A DNA stretch of 64,000 bases from contig JAEZCZ010000104.1 in NCBI GenBank assembly GCA_023433305.1, forward strand, positions 1 to 64,000, in the 5' to 3' direction. A program made the translations under genes and the position numbers. How positions within the stretch are numbered: position 1 is the first letter of the stretch; each line of letters opens with the position of its first letter. Of the stretch, positions 6,749 through 15,200 are shown piece by piece. The stretch comes from Pseudomonadota bacterium. GTDB taxonomy: Bacteria; Pseudomonadota; Alphaproteobacteria; Sphingomonadales; Sphingomonadaceae. Under the pieces are notes generated by a model that saw only the letters and a list, made by a program, of their open reading frames with translations, made no database searches and was not told where the DNA came from.

Positions 6749-8467
6749 ATGATCTTCCGCATCCGCAGTATCGACCAGACCGCGAGCGGTCGCGAGATCG
6801 TTCGCGAGCGCGAGGTTTACGGCGAGGAGCTGACGATCGGCCGCGCGGCCGAAAACGCCATCCACCTGCCCGATCTCGCGATCGAGCAGCACCACGTTCG
6901 CGTGACGCCGGCCGCCGACGGCCGGCTGCGGCTCCGCGCCGAAAGCTCGCTCGGTTTCACCTTGGACGGCCGCTCCACTCACGACTCCACGATCGATCCC
7001 GCCGAGGGCGCCGAACTGGCACTTGGCTCTTATCGCCTGGCCTTCGCGCGGGAGCTTGATGGCGAAGTCGCCATCACGGTTCGCCAGGTGGCCGATCGCG
7101 AGACGGGCAAGGCCGACGAACAGGCCGGCTTCGCGCTGGCGCACGTCATGCCGGGGAAGCGGCCGATGGCCTGGGTGGCGCTGGCGGCGGTGCTGATCGC
7201 CTTTCTCGCCGTACCGATCTGGTCGCACGTCACGCGTGAGCGGGTGAAGCCCGACTATGATCGCACAGGCGTCGTGATGATGGACGCGAGTTGGAGGACG
7301 GGCGCGCTCAGCTCGGTGCACCACGGGCTCGAGGACAATTGCGAGGCCTGCCATACCGAGCCCTTCGTCGCCGTGCGCGACGAGACTTGCCTCACCTGTC
7401 ACGAGGACATTGCCGACCATGCGGCGCTGCCGCGCCAGTCGGTCGCGCGCGGGCCGATGTCGGCGGGCGACGCGGTGCAATGGAAAGTCGCGCATGCCTT
7501 CAACAAGCCGGGTCCTGGCGCCTGCACCGATTGCCATACCGAGCACGAAGGCGCCGGCCGCATGGAGCCGACGCGCGAGAAGTTCTGCTCGGATTGCCAT
7601 GGATCGCTGGATACCCGGCTCGCCGATACCGCTCTCGCCAATGCCAGCGACTTTGGCAAGGCGCATCCCGAGTTTCAGGCGGCGGTGCTGACCGACCCGC
7701 GGCAGGAGGAGCCGGTGCGCATGTCGCTTGCGTCCAAGCCGCGTCATTCGAACGGGCTGCGCTTCCCGCACGACCTGCACATGGATCGGCGCGGCGGCGT
7801 GGCGAGGATGGCGCAGCGCCTGGGGGAAGGATCCCCACTCGAATGCAAGGATTGCCACCAGCCGACCGCCGACGGCGTGCGTTTCCTGCCCGTGGACATG
7901 GAGCGGAACTGCGAAAGCTGCCACAGCTTGGTGTTCGATCAGGTCGGCGGCGCCTTCCGCACGCTGCGGCACGGCCAGGCCGAGCAGATGCGCGTCGAGC
8001 TTCTTTCGATGGACCGAGCCGCACGGCGTCCAATCGTCAGTGACCGTCGGCGTCCGGGTCAATACGGAGCGGGCGGGCTCTACCGAGCCGATTTCGGGCG
8101 GCCGGCTTCCGGCGCGGCAATGCTCGCGCAGGCGATGTCGCGCGAAGGTCTGTGCGGCGAATGCCACGTGCCGGCCGGGCCGCGCGGTTCGCTCCAGGTC
8201 ATGCCGGTAACGCAACCGTCACGCTATTTCATGCATGGTTGGTTCGACCACGAAGACCACAAGCAGGAACAATGCACGAGCTGTCACGCAGCCGAAAAAT
8301 CGGGCAGCGCTTCCGACCTGCTCTTGCCGGGCATCGCGCAGTGCCGCGATTGCCATCAAGGCGAAAGCGCGCGGAAGGCAGAAGTCCCTTCGGGCTGCGC
8401 TATGTGTCACAGCTATCACCCGCGGAGTGGCCCGGCGGCCGCGCCGCCCCGGATCGCGCGACGATAA
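6749..8467 (+). CDS. FHA domain / transmembrane / decahaem cytochrome c fusion
   Basis: This 572-residue protein begins with a cytoplasmic FHA-like domain (about 1-115: GR at 31-32, then LAIEQHHVRV; the usual Ser of the S-x-x-H signature is replaced). One membrane helix follows (139-158). The periplasmic part has ten CxxCH haem motifs: CEACH, CLTCH, CTDCH, CSDCH, CKDCH, CESCH, CGECH, CTSCH, CRDCH and CAMCH. Many further His can serve as distal ligands. Known: FHA domains bind phosphothreonine peptides, and multihaem c proteins conduct electrons. An FHA sensor joined directly to a decahaem is uncommon and suggests that electron flow or complex assembly answers to cytoplasmic phosphorylation. 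It is third in the operon, with the phosphodiesterase gene 28 bases downstream. Confidence 0.85.
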   Translation: MIFRIRSIDQTASGREIVREREVYGEELTIGRAAENAIHLPDLAIEQHHVRVTPAADGRLRLRAESSLGFTLDGRSTHDSTIDPAEGAELALGSYRLAFARELDGEVAITVRQVADRETGKADEQAGFALAHVMPGKRPMAWVALAAVLIAFLAVPIWSHVTRERVKPDYDRTGVVMMDASWRTGALSSVHHGLEDNCEACHTEPFVAVRDETCLTCHEDIADHAALPRQSVARGPMSAGDAVQWKVAHAFNKPGPGACTDCHTEHEGAGRMEPTREKFCSDCHGSLDTRLADTALANASDFGKAHPEFQAAVLTDPRQEEPVRMSLASKPRHSNGLRFPHDLHMDRRGGVARMAQRLGEGSPLECKDCHQPTADGVRFLPVDMERNCESCHSLVFDQVGGAFRTLRHGQAEQMRVELLSMDRAARRPIVSDRRRPGQYGAGGLYRADFGRPASGAAMLAQAMSREGLCGECHVPAGPRGSLQVMPVTQPSRYFMHGWFDHEDHKQEQCTSCHAAEKSGSASDLLLPGIAQCRDCHQGESARKAEVPSGCAMCHSYHPRSGPAAAPPRIARR

Positions 8468-8495
8468 CTAGAAAATTGGGCAGGGGGGCCCGCCG

Positions 8496-9344
8496 ATGTT
8501 GATTGCGCAAATGACCGACATCCACATCGGTTTCGCTCCGGACGAGAAGCCGGAAGAGCTCAATCACGTACGCTTCCGCGCCACGCTCGATCGCCTCCTG
8601 GCAAGCCCCAACGAGCCCGACATGATGGTCGTAAGCGGGGACCTGACCGACCACGGCGACATTGAGAGCTTCGAGAAGACTGCGGCCTTGCTCGCCGAAT
8701 GCCCGTTCCCGGTCTGGCCGATGGTCGGCAACCACGACACTCGTGAAAGCCTGCTCCGCGCCTTCCCGCAGGTGTCAGCGGACGGCGGCTTCGTTCACTA
8801 CTTCGTCGAAGCGCAGGGGCTGCGCGTGATCCTGCTCGACACCACCGAGCCGGGCCGCCACGGGGGCGCGTTCTGCGAGGATCGGCAGGCATGGCTCGCG
8901 GAGCGGCTCGACGAGGCGCCCGGCACGCCGACGACGATCTTCATGCACCACCCTCCGGTCGTGAGCGGGATCGACTGGATGGATCCCGCGCCCGACGAGG
9001 CCTGGATCGAGCGCTTCGGCGCGGCGGTCGAGGGGAGGCGACAGGTTCTGGCGATCCACTGCGGGCATCTCCATCGCCCGCTCGCGACGACCTTCCGCGG
9101 CATCCCGCTCCACGTCACGCCTTCGGTCGCACCGCTCGTAGCGATGGACTTGCGTCCGGTAGACCCCGACCGGCCCGACGGCCGCGACCTCATCACCACC
9201 GAGCCCCCCACTTACGCGCTGCACCGCTGGGACGGGCACACCCTCGCCACGCATTACGAGCGCGTCAGCGACTGGCAGGTGATGGCGCGCTACACCGAAG
9301 CCCTCCAGCCCATGATCCGCGAAATGTTCGCGGAGCGGGGGTAA
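8496..9344 (+). CDS. cpdA: 3',5'-cyclic-nucleotide phosphodiesterase, CpdA/Icc-like metallophosphoesterase
   Basis: This 282-residue protein carries the full calcineurin-type metal-site series: D-x-H in MTDIHIG near 7-13, GDLTDHG near 50, GNHD near 76, HHPP near 152 and GHLH near 190. The order and spacing fit the CpdA/Icc class III phosphodiesterases that hydrolyse cAMP. Some relatives act on other phosphoesters, so the substrate is not proven. It lies 28 bases after the FHA-decahaem gene on the same strand. Three genes upstream is a protein with two cNMP-binding domains, and an adenylate cyclase is encoded 18 kb away, so cAMP is the most economical substrate. Being cytoplasmic (no signal peptide) is consistent. 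Confidence 0.8.
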   Translation: MLIAQMTDIHIGFAPDEKPEELNHVRFRATLDRLLASPNEPDMMVVSGDLTDHGDIESFEKTAALLAECPFPVWPMVGNHDTRESLLRAFPQVSADGGFVHYFVEAQGLRVILLDTTEPGRHGGAFCEDRQAWLAERLDEAPGTPTTIFMHHPPVVSGIDWMDPAPDEAWIERFGAAVEGRRQVLAIHCGHLHRPLATTFRGIPLHVTPSVAPLVAMDLRPVDPDRPDGRDLITTEPPTYALHRWDGHTLATHYERVSDWQVMARYTEALQPMIREMFAERG

Positions 9345-9347
9345 AGA

Positions 9348-9371
9348 CCTTCCCGAGCTTGTTTGGGAAGG
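9348..9371. terminator. Hairpin between convergent operons
   Basis: CCTTCCC at 9348-9354 pairs with GGGAAGG at 9365-9371 around a 10-base loop, exactly in the 28-base gap between the phosphodiesterase gene (plus) and the decahaem/LVIVD gene (minus). No long T-run is present, so termination efficiency is uncertain. Confidence 0.4.
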
Positions 9372-9372
9372 A

Positions 9373-12300
9373 TCAGTCTCGGCCTGCCACGACCGGCCCT
9401 TGTCCCGGCACCCACGCCGCCATGTCGGGCTCGTCGCTGACCTTCCACGGCACGCCGCCGCTGGTCAGGAACAGCCGCTCCATCTCCGGGCGCGTGAACG
9501 GCCGCGAGCCGAGGCGGCCGAATATCGCCATCTGGCCGCCAGTCTCGTCCACTGCCCGGTCGCGGTCGAGGCCTTTCGAGAGCGCGATCGCGGGCGACTT
9601 GGTCCTGGCCCAGGCGATCAGTTCGGGCTTGGGCGCCGGGCTGAAGCCGTAGAAGTTCGGCTGGCTGTCCGGACTGGTGAGCTGGAGCACCTTGAGGCCG
9701 TTGCGGCCGTCGGCGACGTAGGCGAACAGTGAGGCATTGGTCGAGGCGACCACCACGTCCTCGGCATCGTTCAGCGAACCGCCAAGCGTGACCTTCTCGT
9801 AGATTTGCGGGGTCACGGGACGGGTGACGTCGAGGATCACGAGACCGTCCTGCTTGGCCGCGACATAGGCATATGTTCGTGCGACGTAGAGCCGCCGCGC
9901 GTCGGCCAGCGGCACGGTTGCCGAAGGCACCGCGACGGGATTGCGCAACTCGGTCACGTCGAACAGCTTCACGCCCTCGGCGTCGGTGACCCAGAGATAG
10001 CGGAACTGGATCGCGCTCGCCCGCGCATCCGCCAGCTCGCGCACCGCCGCGAGCTTCGGCCGCAGCGGGTCGGCGAGGTCCACCACCACCAGCCCGCGCG
10101 CCGCCGTGATGTAGGCGATTTCGCCTGCGAGCACGATGTGTCGCGCCCCAGCGAGCACGCCGCCCTTGTTCCAGGTCACCGCGCGCTTCAGCTTGTTGTT
10201 GCGGAATTCGCCGTCGGCCAGCGTGTTCACGTCGACCAGGATCAGGCCTTCTTCGGCATCTGTAACCGCCGCGTAGCTGTAGATCGGCAGGAACGGCTGC
10301 TCTTGGTTGATCTCGCGCATCTGTTCGGTGTTGCGCAGTGGATTGATCGCCTGGTTGGTCGGGATCGCCATGCAAGTGGCGTTCTTCGAAGGCACGTGCG
10401 CATCGTGGCCGAGCGCGGAGAACGGCGCGGTGATGATGCGTTCCGAGACACCCTTGTTGGCGATGGAGGCGACGTCGTAAGCGCGAAAGCCGCCGCGCCC
10501 TTCCGCCACGAACATGTATTCGCCGCGCAGCTGCAGGCAGCCGACCCGCCCGCGCGTCGCCTCGTGGACGTTGGCGAACTGTTCGAACGCCTTCGTCTCG
10601 CCGGAGAGATCGCCGTCGAAGGTCTGGCCTCGCGCCCAGTCCTTCAGTTCGCGGCCGTTCCGCTCGACGTGCATGCGCCAGTAATCGGGATAGGCATAGC
10701 GGTGGAGGTAGCTGCCGAGCACCGCCTGGGGCTCGTCCCACTCGGTCACGCGGATTGCTTCGAATCCGCCCTCGAGGCCGGTCCAGGCGTTGAGGCCGAG
10801 GAAGTTGACGTAGTTCGTCCCGAGCAGGAGCAGCTGCGCCATGATCGCGTTGTTGTCGTCGTTCTCCGAAAGGTGACAGTCGCTGCAGGTCTTGGTCTCG
10901 GTCGTGCGCACGGTATGCGGGAAGTGCGGGGCGAAGGCCTGGCTCGAGAAGCCGATCGAGCTGATCGGCGGCTGCTGGACGTAGATCCGCTCGCGGTTGA
11001 CGTTGGTCGAGCTGAGCACGAGCGCGCTGGAGGAGCGCACGGGCGCGACCTGGTTGCCCTTGGTGGTCTGGTGCTTGCCGAGCTGAAACATCTCGTCGCG
11101 CGCGACTTGCGGGTTGTAGGTGGCGAAGTTGCGCGTCGTCTCACCCTCGTAGCGATGGACAGTGCTCTGCCAGTTGGCCTCGATCGGCAGGTGGCAGCCG
11201 CCACAGCTCGTCGTCCACGAGAGGTGGCAGGTAAAGCAGGCCATCTCCTCGTCGCGGTGGGCGCGATCGGCGGGAGAGATGCCGGGGCCGAACTCGAACT
11301 TGCCGGTCTCGCCTCCGGTTCGGCTCATCAGCTTGGCGCGTGCCGCCTTCGCGTTGAAGTGCGGCCCGGTGGGGTCGACGCTGTCCTTGACCAGGCGCAC
11401 CTGCCATTCGAGCTTGGGGTCGACGATTGAGCGCTGGATGAGGACCTGGCGCCCCATCGAGTCGTAGCTCCACTCGAACCGCCGCTTGCCATCCGGATTG
11501 CGCAGCAGCGCTAGATTATTGCCCTTCGGCGGCGCCGCCGGGCCGCTGGTCATGAGTGTCGGATAGGCGTCGGCGGTGCCGTGGCAGTCCTTGCAGCCGA
11601 TCTCGATCGCGTTGGCAACTTCGCCGTAGATCAGGCCGTTGCCGTGGCTGTCCTGCGCGAAGTGGCAGTCGGCGCACTGCATGCCTTTCTCGGCGTGGAT
11701 GTCCATCAGGTGCACGGTCTTGCCCGGGTTCACGCCGGGCTCGACGAACTCGCCTTCGTCTTCCTTGCGCCACTTCTCCGGATCGTCGGGATCGACGATG
11801 TTCCCGTCGGCATCGAGCAGGTTGCCCTCGCGGTCGCGCTTGAACACCGCGCGGAAGTTCCAGCCGTGGCCGTGATAGTCGGCGAACTGGGTGTGCTTCA
11901 GCTCGGGGTTGAGGTCGTAGACGTTGCGCAGGAAGTCGATGTCCGCCCACTTGCCGCGCGGGCCGGCGCCCTCGGGGTTGCGGTCGAGCACCGCGCGCAC
12001 TTCGGCGGCGGTCGGGTACTTCTGCCGCTCGGGCCACATCGCCGGCGCATCCGCCTCGTAGTCCCACATCGTGTATCCGAGATACGAGTTCAGGAAGATG
12101 TTCGGCTGGTGCATGTGGCAGTTCATGCACTGCGCGGTCGGGATGGAGCGCGTGAACACGTGCCGCAGCGGATGGCCTTTCTGCTTGACCGGTTCCTCGT
12201 GCTCGCCCGTCTGCTTCACCGCGCCGTGGCCGTGCCCGTCGTCTGCCAGCTCGGTGAGCCGCGCGATCGTCGGATCGACCGTCACGCTCTGCCCGTCGCG

Positions 12301-13377
12301 TCCGTACTGCGCGTAGATCAGGCTGTGCCGCGGCTCGCGGTCGTTGGCGTAGATCACGTGGCAGCTCGCGCAGCCCGAATGGCGATAATCGCCCGGCTGG
12401 TCGTTGGTACCCATGAACCACACGAACGGGTCGTTGAGCCGCGTCTTGTGGATGTTGAGGATGGGGATCGCCACGCGCAGCCCCGTGCCGGGGCCGCGGT
12501 TCGACTGCTTGAGGTCGGGCCGCCCTGGCTCCTCGAGGCGCTGGATGCTGCCGGTCGGATTGGGCAGGCCGACTTCGGCGAACTGGGTCACGATGTTGCG
12601 CCCGCCGCGCTCGAACACGCGGAACACGTCGGCGGGCGGGGTCACCTGCCAGGTCGGCAGCGGATAGAGCTCGGCGAGCGCGCCGCGCGCCTGCTGCGCC
12701 GGGCTGATCGTGCCGGGCGGGTCGCCGGGGCTGAGAATTTTCGCCGGCTCACCGTCGCGCGTATAGGCTTCGCCGATCACGTAGTTTTTGAACGGCACGA
12801 TGCCATTGTTGTAGGCCGCCCCGCCGAAGAACATCGCGCCGGTCGCCATCAGCGACCGCTCGCCGGCCTCGATCGTATCGAGATGGCAGGCCCCGCACGC
12901 CTCGCGCGCCACGCGGTAGTCGCTCGGGTTGACGAAGCGAATGAACTCCGGCGCTTCGCGGTTGAGCAGCGCATAGCTCTGCTTCGGGTTGGCCGACGAC
13001 GGATAGTGCCAGCTTTCCGGATACTTCGGCAGCACGTGCGCCCGCTCGCGCGCGGCGACGTAATCGGCGTGGTCGTGCGGCAGGTCGCTATTGCCCATCA
13101 CGGTGGCATCGCCGCCGTGGCAGTCGGTGCAGCCGAGTTGAACCGCCGGGCTCTCGTGCATCGTCGGCGCATCGGTGCGTACGTGGCACGAATAGCACCC
13201 GTCGGACTTGGCCGAGACTTGCGCGAGCGTCTGGCCAGCGGGAGCCGGCGGGGCGGTGACGCGGCTGTAATCGCGCTCGACCGCGATCTCCTCGCCCGCG
13301 GCGCGCAACGCGTTCCCGCCGACTAGCGCGGCGGCGAACATAGCCGGGATGGCGAGGAGGCGGAGGAGGGCGCGCAT
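9373..13377 (-). CDS. Secreted decahaem cytochrome c with C-terminal LVIVD beta-propeller
   Basis: This 1334-residue protein has an N-terminal signal peptide (about 1-26). Ten CxxCH motifs lie near residues 60 (CYSCH), 82 (CTDCH), 157 (CGACH), 337 (CASCH), 417 (CMNCH), 567 (CADCH), 592 (CKDCH), 712 (CFTCH), 724 (CGGCH) and 832 (CSDCH). From about residue 920 there are propeller-like repeats of the LVIVD type (GLILVDVNT, GLVVVDLADP, GVKLFDVTE, GLVILDVTRP). Known: multihaem c proteins carry electrons in the periplasm or at the surface; LVIVD repeats are found in exported propellers. It is last in the operon, and its ATG overlaps the stop of the outer-membrane barrel by one base. Inferred: the barrel and this protein form a porin-cytochrome unit. 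The substrate is unknown. Confidence 0.85.
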   Translation of the reverse strand: MRALLRLLAIPAMFAAALVGGNALRAAGEEIAVERDYSRVTAPPAPAGQTLAQVSAKSDGCYSCHVRTDAPTMHESPAVQLGCTDCHGGDATVMGNSDLPHDHADYVAARERAHVLPKYPESWHYPSSANPKQSYALLNREAPEFIRFVNPSDYRVAREACGACHLDTIEAGERSLMATGAMFFGGAAYNNGIVPFKNYVIGEAYTRDGEPAKILSPGDPPGTISPAQQARGALAELYPLPTWQVTPPADVFRVFERGGRNIVTQFAEVGLPNPTGSIQRLEEPGRPDLKQSNRGPGTGLRVAIPILNIHKTRLNDPFVWFMGTNDQPGDYRHSGCASCHVIYANDREPRHSLIYAQYGRDGQSVTVDPTIARLTELADDGHGHGAVKQTGEHEEPVKQKGHPLRHVFTRSIPTAQCMNCHMHQPNIFLNSYLGYTMWDYEADAPAMWPERQKYPTAAEVRAVLDRNPEGAGPRGKWADIDFLRNVYDLNPELKHTQFADYHGHGWNFRAVFKRDREGNLLDADGNIVDPDDPEKWRKEDEGEFVEPGVNPGKTVHLMDIHAEKGMQCADCHFAQDSHGNGLIYGEVANAIEIGCKDCHGTADAYPTLMTSGPAAPPKGNNLALLRNPDGKRRFEWSYDSMGRQVLIQRSIVDPKLEWQVRLVKDSVDPTGPHFNAKAARAKLMSRTGGETGKFEFGPGISPADRAHRDEEMACFTCHLSWTTSCGGCHLPIEANWQSTVHRYEGETTRNFATYNPQVARDEMFQLGKHQTTKGNQVAPVRSSSALVLSSTNVNRERIYVQQPPISSIGFSSQAFAPHFPHTVRTTETKTCSDCHLSENDDNNAIMAQLLLLGTNYVNFLGLNAWTGLEGGFEAIRVTEWDEPQAVLGSYLHRYAYPDYWRMHVERNGRELKDWARGQTFDGDLSGETKAFEQFANVHEATRGRVGCLQLRGEYMFVAEGRGGFRAYDVASIANKGVSERIITAPFSALGHDAHVPSKNATCMAIPTNQAINPLRNTEQMREINQEQPFLPIYSYAAVTDAEEGLILVDVNTLADGEFRNNKLKRAVTWNKGGVLAGARHIVLAGEIAYITAARGLVVVDLADPLRPKLAAVRELADARASAIQFRYLWVTDAEGVKLFDVTELRNPVAVPSATVPLADARRLYVARTYAYVAAKQDGLVILDVTRPVTPQIYEKVTLGGSLNDAEDVVVASTNASLFAYVADGRNGLKVLQLTSPDSQPNFYGFSPAPKPELIAWARTKSPAIALSKGLDRDRAVDETGGQMAIFGRLGSRPFTRPEMERLFLTSGGVPWKVSDEPDMAAWVPGQGPVVAGRD

Positions 13378-15200
13378 CAGTAGCTCAGGATCGCGTTGGC
13401 CAGCACCGAGAAATAGGCGCGGTCGTTGCCGAGGTTGTCGAACAGGTCGCGGAAGCCGCTCCCGGCGATGAGCGTCGCGGCCGACAGGCGGAAGACGATG
13501 TTCTGCGTCGCCTGCGGTCGCCAGATCGCCGCGGCGGAAAGGTCCCAGCCGATATCCTTCGGGATCGAGCCCTCGACGCGCAGCGCCTCAAGCGTCGCCG
13601 TGTCCTCGAACCACAGGTGGTTCGCGTTGGCCGACACGCGAAACTCCGGCGCCAGGTCAAAATCCGCGCCGATGCCGGCCAGGATCAGTCCGGGGCTGTT
13701 GAAGTTGGATTGCCCCTGCTCCTTGCTCGAGCGGAGCGAATTGAGCAGCCCGTTGCGCCCGTTCACCGAAATCGCGCGCCCGCCGCCGGCGAAGGGGATC
13801 GTCTGGCGGATCCAGTAGCTGGTGTCTGCGCCGGCGAAGATCGGGTTCTCGAACACCGCGTCGTAGCCACCCTCGGTGTCGTCGAACGGATCGCTGTCGC
13901 CGCTCGCCCATGCGCCCGAGAGGCGGAAGCGCATCCAGTCCTTGTCGTAGCTGAGCTCGGCCGCACCGAAGAACGCGCGGATGTCCGCCTCGCGGTCGGT
14001 GAAGAAGCTGGTCCGGTCCTCGCCGAGCGCGGCGTAGGCGCTCGCGGTCAGGTTGATCCGCCCGATCCGCCCGTCGGCGTTATAACCCAAATAGACCACG
14101 TCGTAGTCGCGCCCGCGCAGCGTGCCGAGCAGGGCGGGGCGGACCGGAAATCCGTTGTCGTCGATCTGGATGTCGTCGGCTTCGCGGTTGCGGTTGTAGG
14201 CGACCGTGACCTGGCTGGTCAGCGCCGGGATCAGGAAGTCCTGGCGATACGCGTTGGCGATGAACAGGAAGTCGTCGCGCGGGCTCTGCAGCACCGAGTT
14301 GAGGCCGCTGTTGGTGTCCTTCTCAAGCCGCCAGAAGGCGGCGAGGTTGTACTGGAAGCGGTTGTTGTCGCGATTGCCGAACAGCCGCACGCCGAGCTGC
14401 TGGTCGTTGAACAGGAAGCCGCGGAAGTCCGCCTGGAACGGCTGGATTCCCACGCGTACCGAGTCGAAGTCGTAGCGCTCCGAGACGTTGCGGATGTGAT
14501 AGTCGACGAAGGCTTCCTGCACGCCGAGGAAATGGTCGAGCCGGTCGCTGCCCTTGCTCGGCTCGACGAACAGCACGCGCCGCTCGGGCACGTTGACGTA
14601 GTTGACGTTGAGCGCGAGCGCGAGCCGGTACTCGACGTCCGGCGGCTTGAACGCGGTGCTGCCCTTGATCAGCGCGGCGCCGGCGATGAAGGTCTGCGAC
14701 AGGACGTAGCTCGCATCCTTGCCGAACACGTCGAGGCTGCCCGGCCGCTCGGTGGTCTGCACGCCGACCGGGATCGGGAAGGTGCGCGGCTCGATGACCG
14801 TGTCGCTGACGAGATTCGCCGCGAAGAACCAGTCGTTGCCCGTGATGAACGGCCAGTCTTCGGGCTTGAGCGGACGGTCGCCCTTGAGGGTGTTCTGGTT
14901 GTACGGATCGAACCAACGCTCGCGCGCCAGGCCCAGCGTCTCGATCAGCCTCCACCGGTCGGGAATCGGGATGTCGTCGGTCGGAAAGGCCTCAGGCGGC
15001 GGCGCGCGGACGGCGCCCGGATTGTCTTGCGTCACGGCATCGGGAAGCGGACCGGTGTAGCCGGGCCGGCGACGGCCTTCGATCGACTCGTTGTCGACTG
15101 GCGGCGGCGCTTCCTCGGCGGCCGCGGGCGGCTCCGGCGGCGGCGGAGCCGGCTCGCCCGCGAGCTGCAACAGCAGGGGAAAAAGCAGCGCTGCCCCCAT
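13377..15200 (-). CDS. Outer-membrane beta-barrel protein paired with the decahaem cytochrome
   Basis: About 607 residues, with a short signal peptide (MGAALLFPLLLQLAG), then a Pro/Glu/Ala-rich linker, then alternating hydrophobic/polar strands typical of a barrel. The chain ends in an aromatic residue (AILSY), the usual signal for outer-membrane insertion. I see no TonB box or plug. ATG at 15200 is chosen; it overlaps the preceding stop as TGATG, and a GTG sits one codon earlier. The next gene also overlaps by one base. The pairing of barrel and decahaem resembles MtrB/MtrA and PioB/PioA in layout, but I cannot claim homology to MtrB from the sequence by eye. A haem or substrate porin is an alternative. 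Confidence 0.7.
   Translation of the reverse strand: MGAALLFPLLLQLAGEPAPPPPEPPAAAEEAPPPVDNESIEGRRRPGYTGPLPDAVTQDNPGAVRAPPPEAFPTDDIPIPDRWRLIETLGLARERWFDPYNQNTLKGDRPLKPEDWPFITGNDWFFAANLVSDTVIEPRTFPIPVGVQTTERPGSLDVFGKDASYVLSQTFIAGAALIKGSTAFKPPDVEYRLALALNVNYVNVPERRVLFVEPSKGSDRLDHFLGVQEAFVDYHIRNVSERYDFDSVRVGIQPFQADFRGFLFNDQQLGVRLFGNRDNNRFQYNLAAFWRLEKDTNSGLNSVLQSPRDDFLFIANAYRQDFLIPALTSQVTVAYNRNREADDIQIDDNGFPVRPALLGTLRGRDYDVVYLGYNADGRIGRINLTASAYAALGEDRTSFFTDREADIRAFFGAAELSYDKDWMRFRLSGAWASGDSDPFDDTEGGYDAVFENPIFAGADTSYWIRQTIPFAGGGRAISVNGRNGLLNSLRSSKEQGQSNFNSPGLILAGIGADFDLAPEFRVSANANHLWFEDTATLEALRVEGSIPKDIGWDLSAAAIWRPQATQNIVFRLSAATLIAGSGFRDLFDNLGNDRAYFSVLANAILSY

Noticed and set aside
9805..13326. Large plus-strand frames opposite the decahaem gene
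   Set aside because: They lie fully antisense to a gene with ten haem motifs and a signal peptide and show no family similarity.
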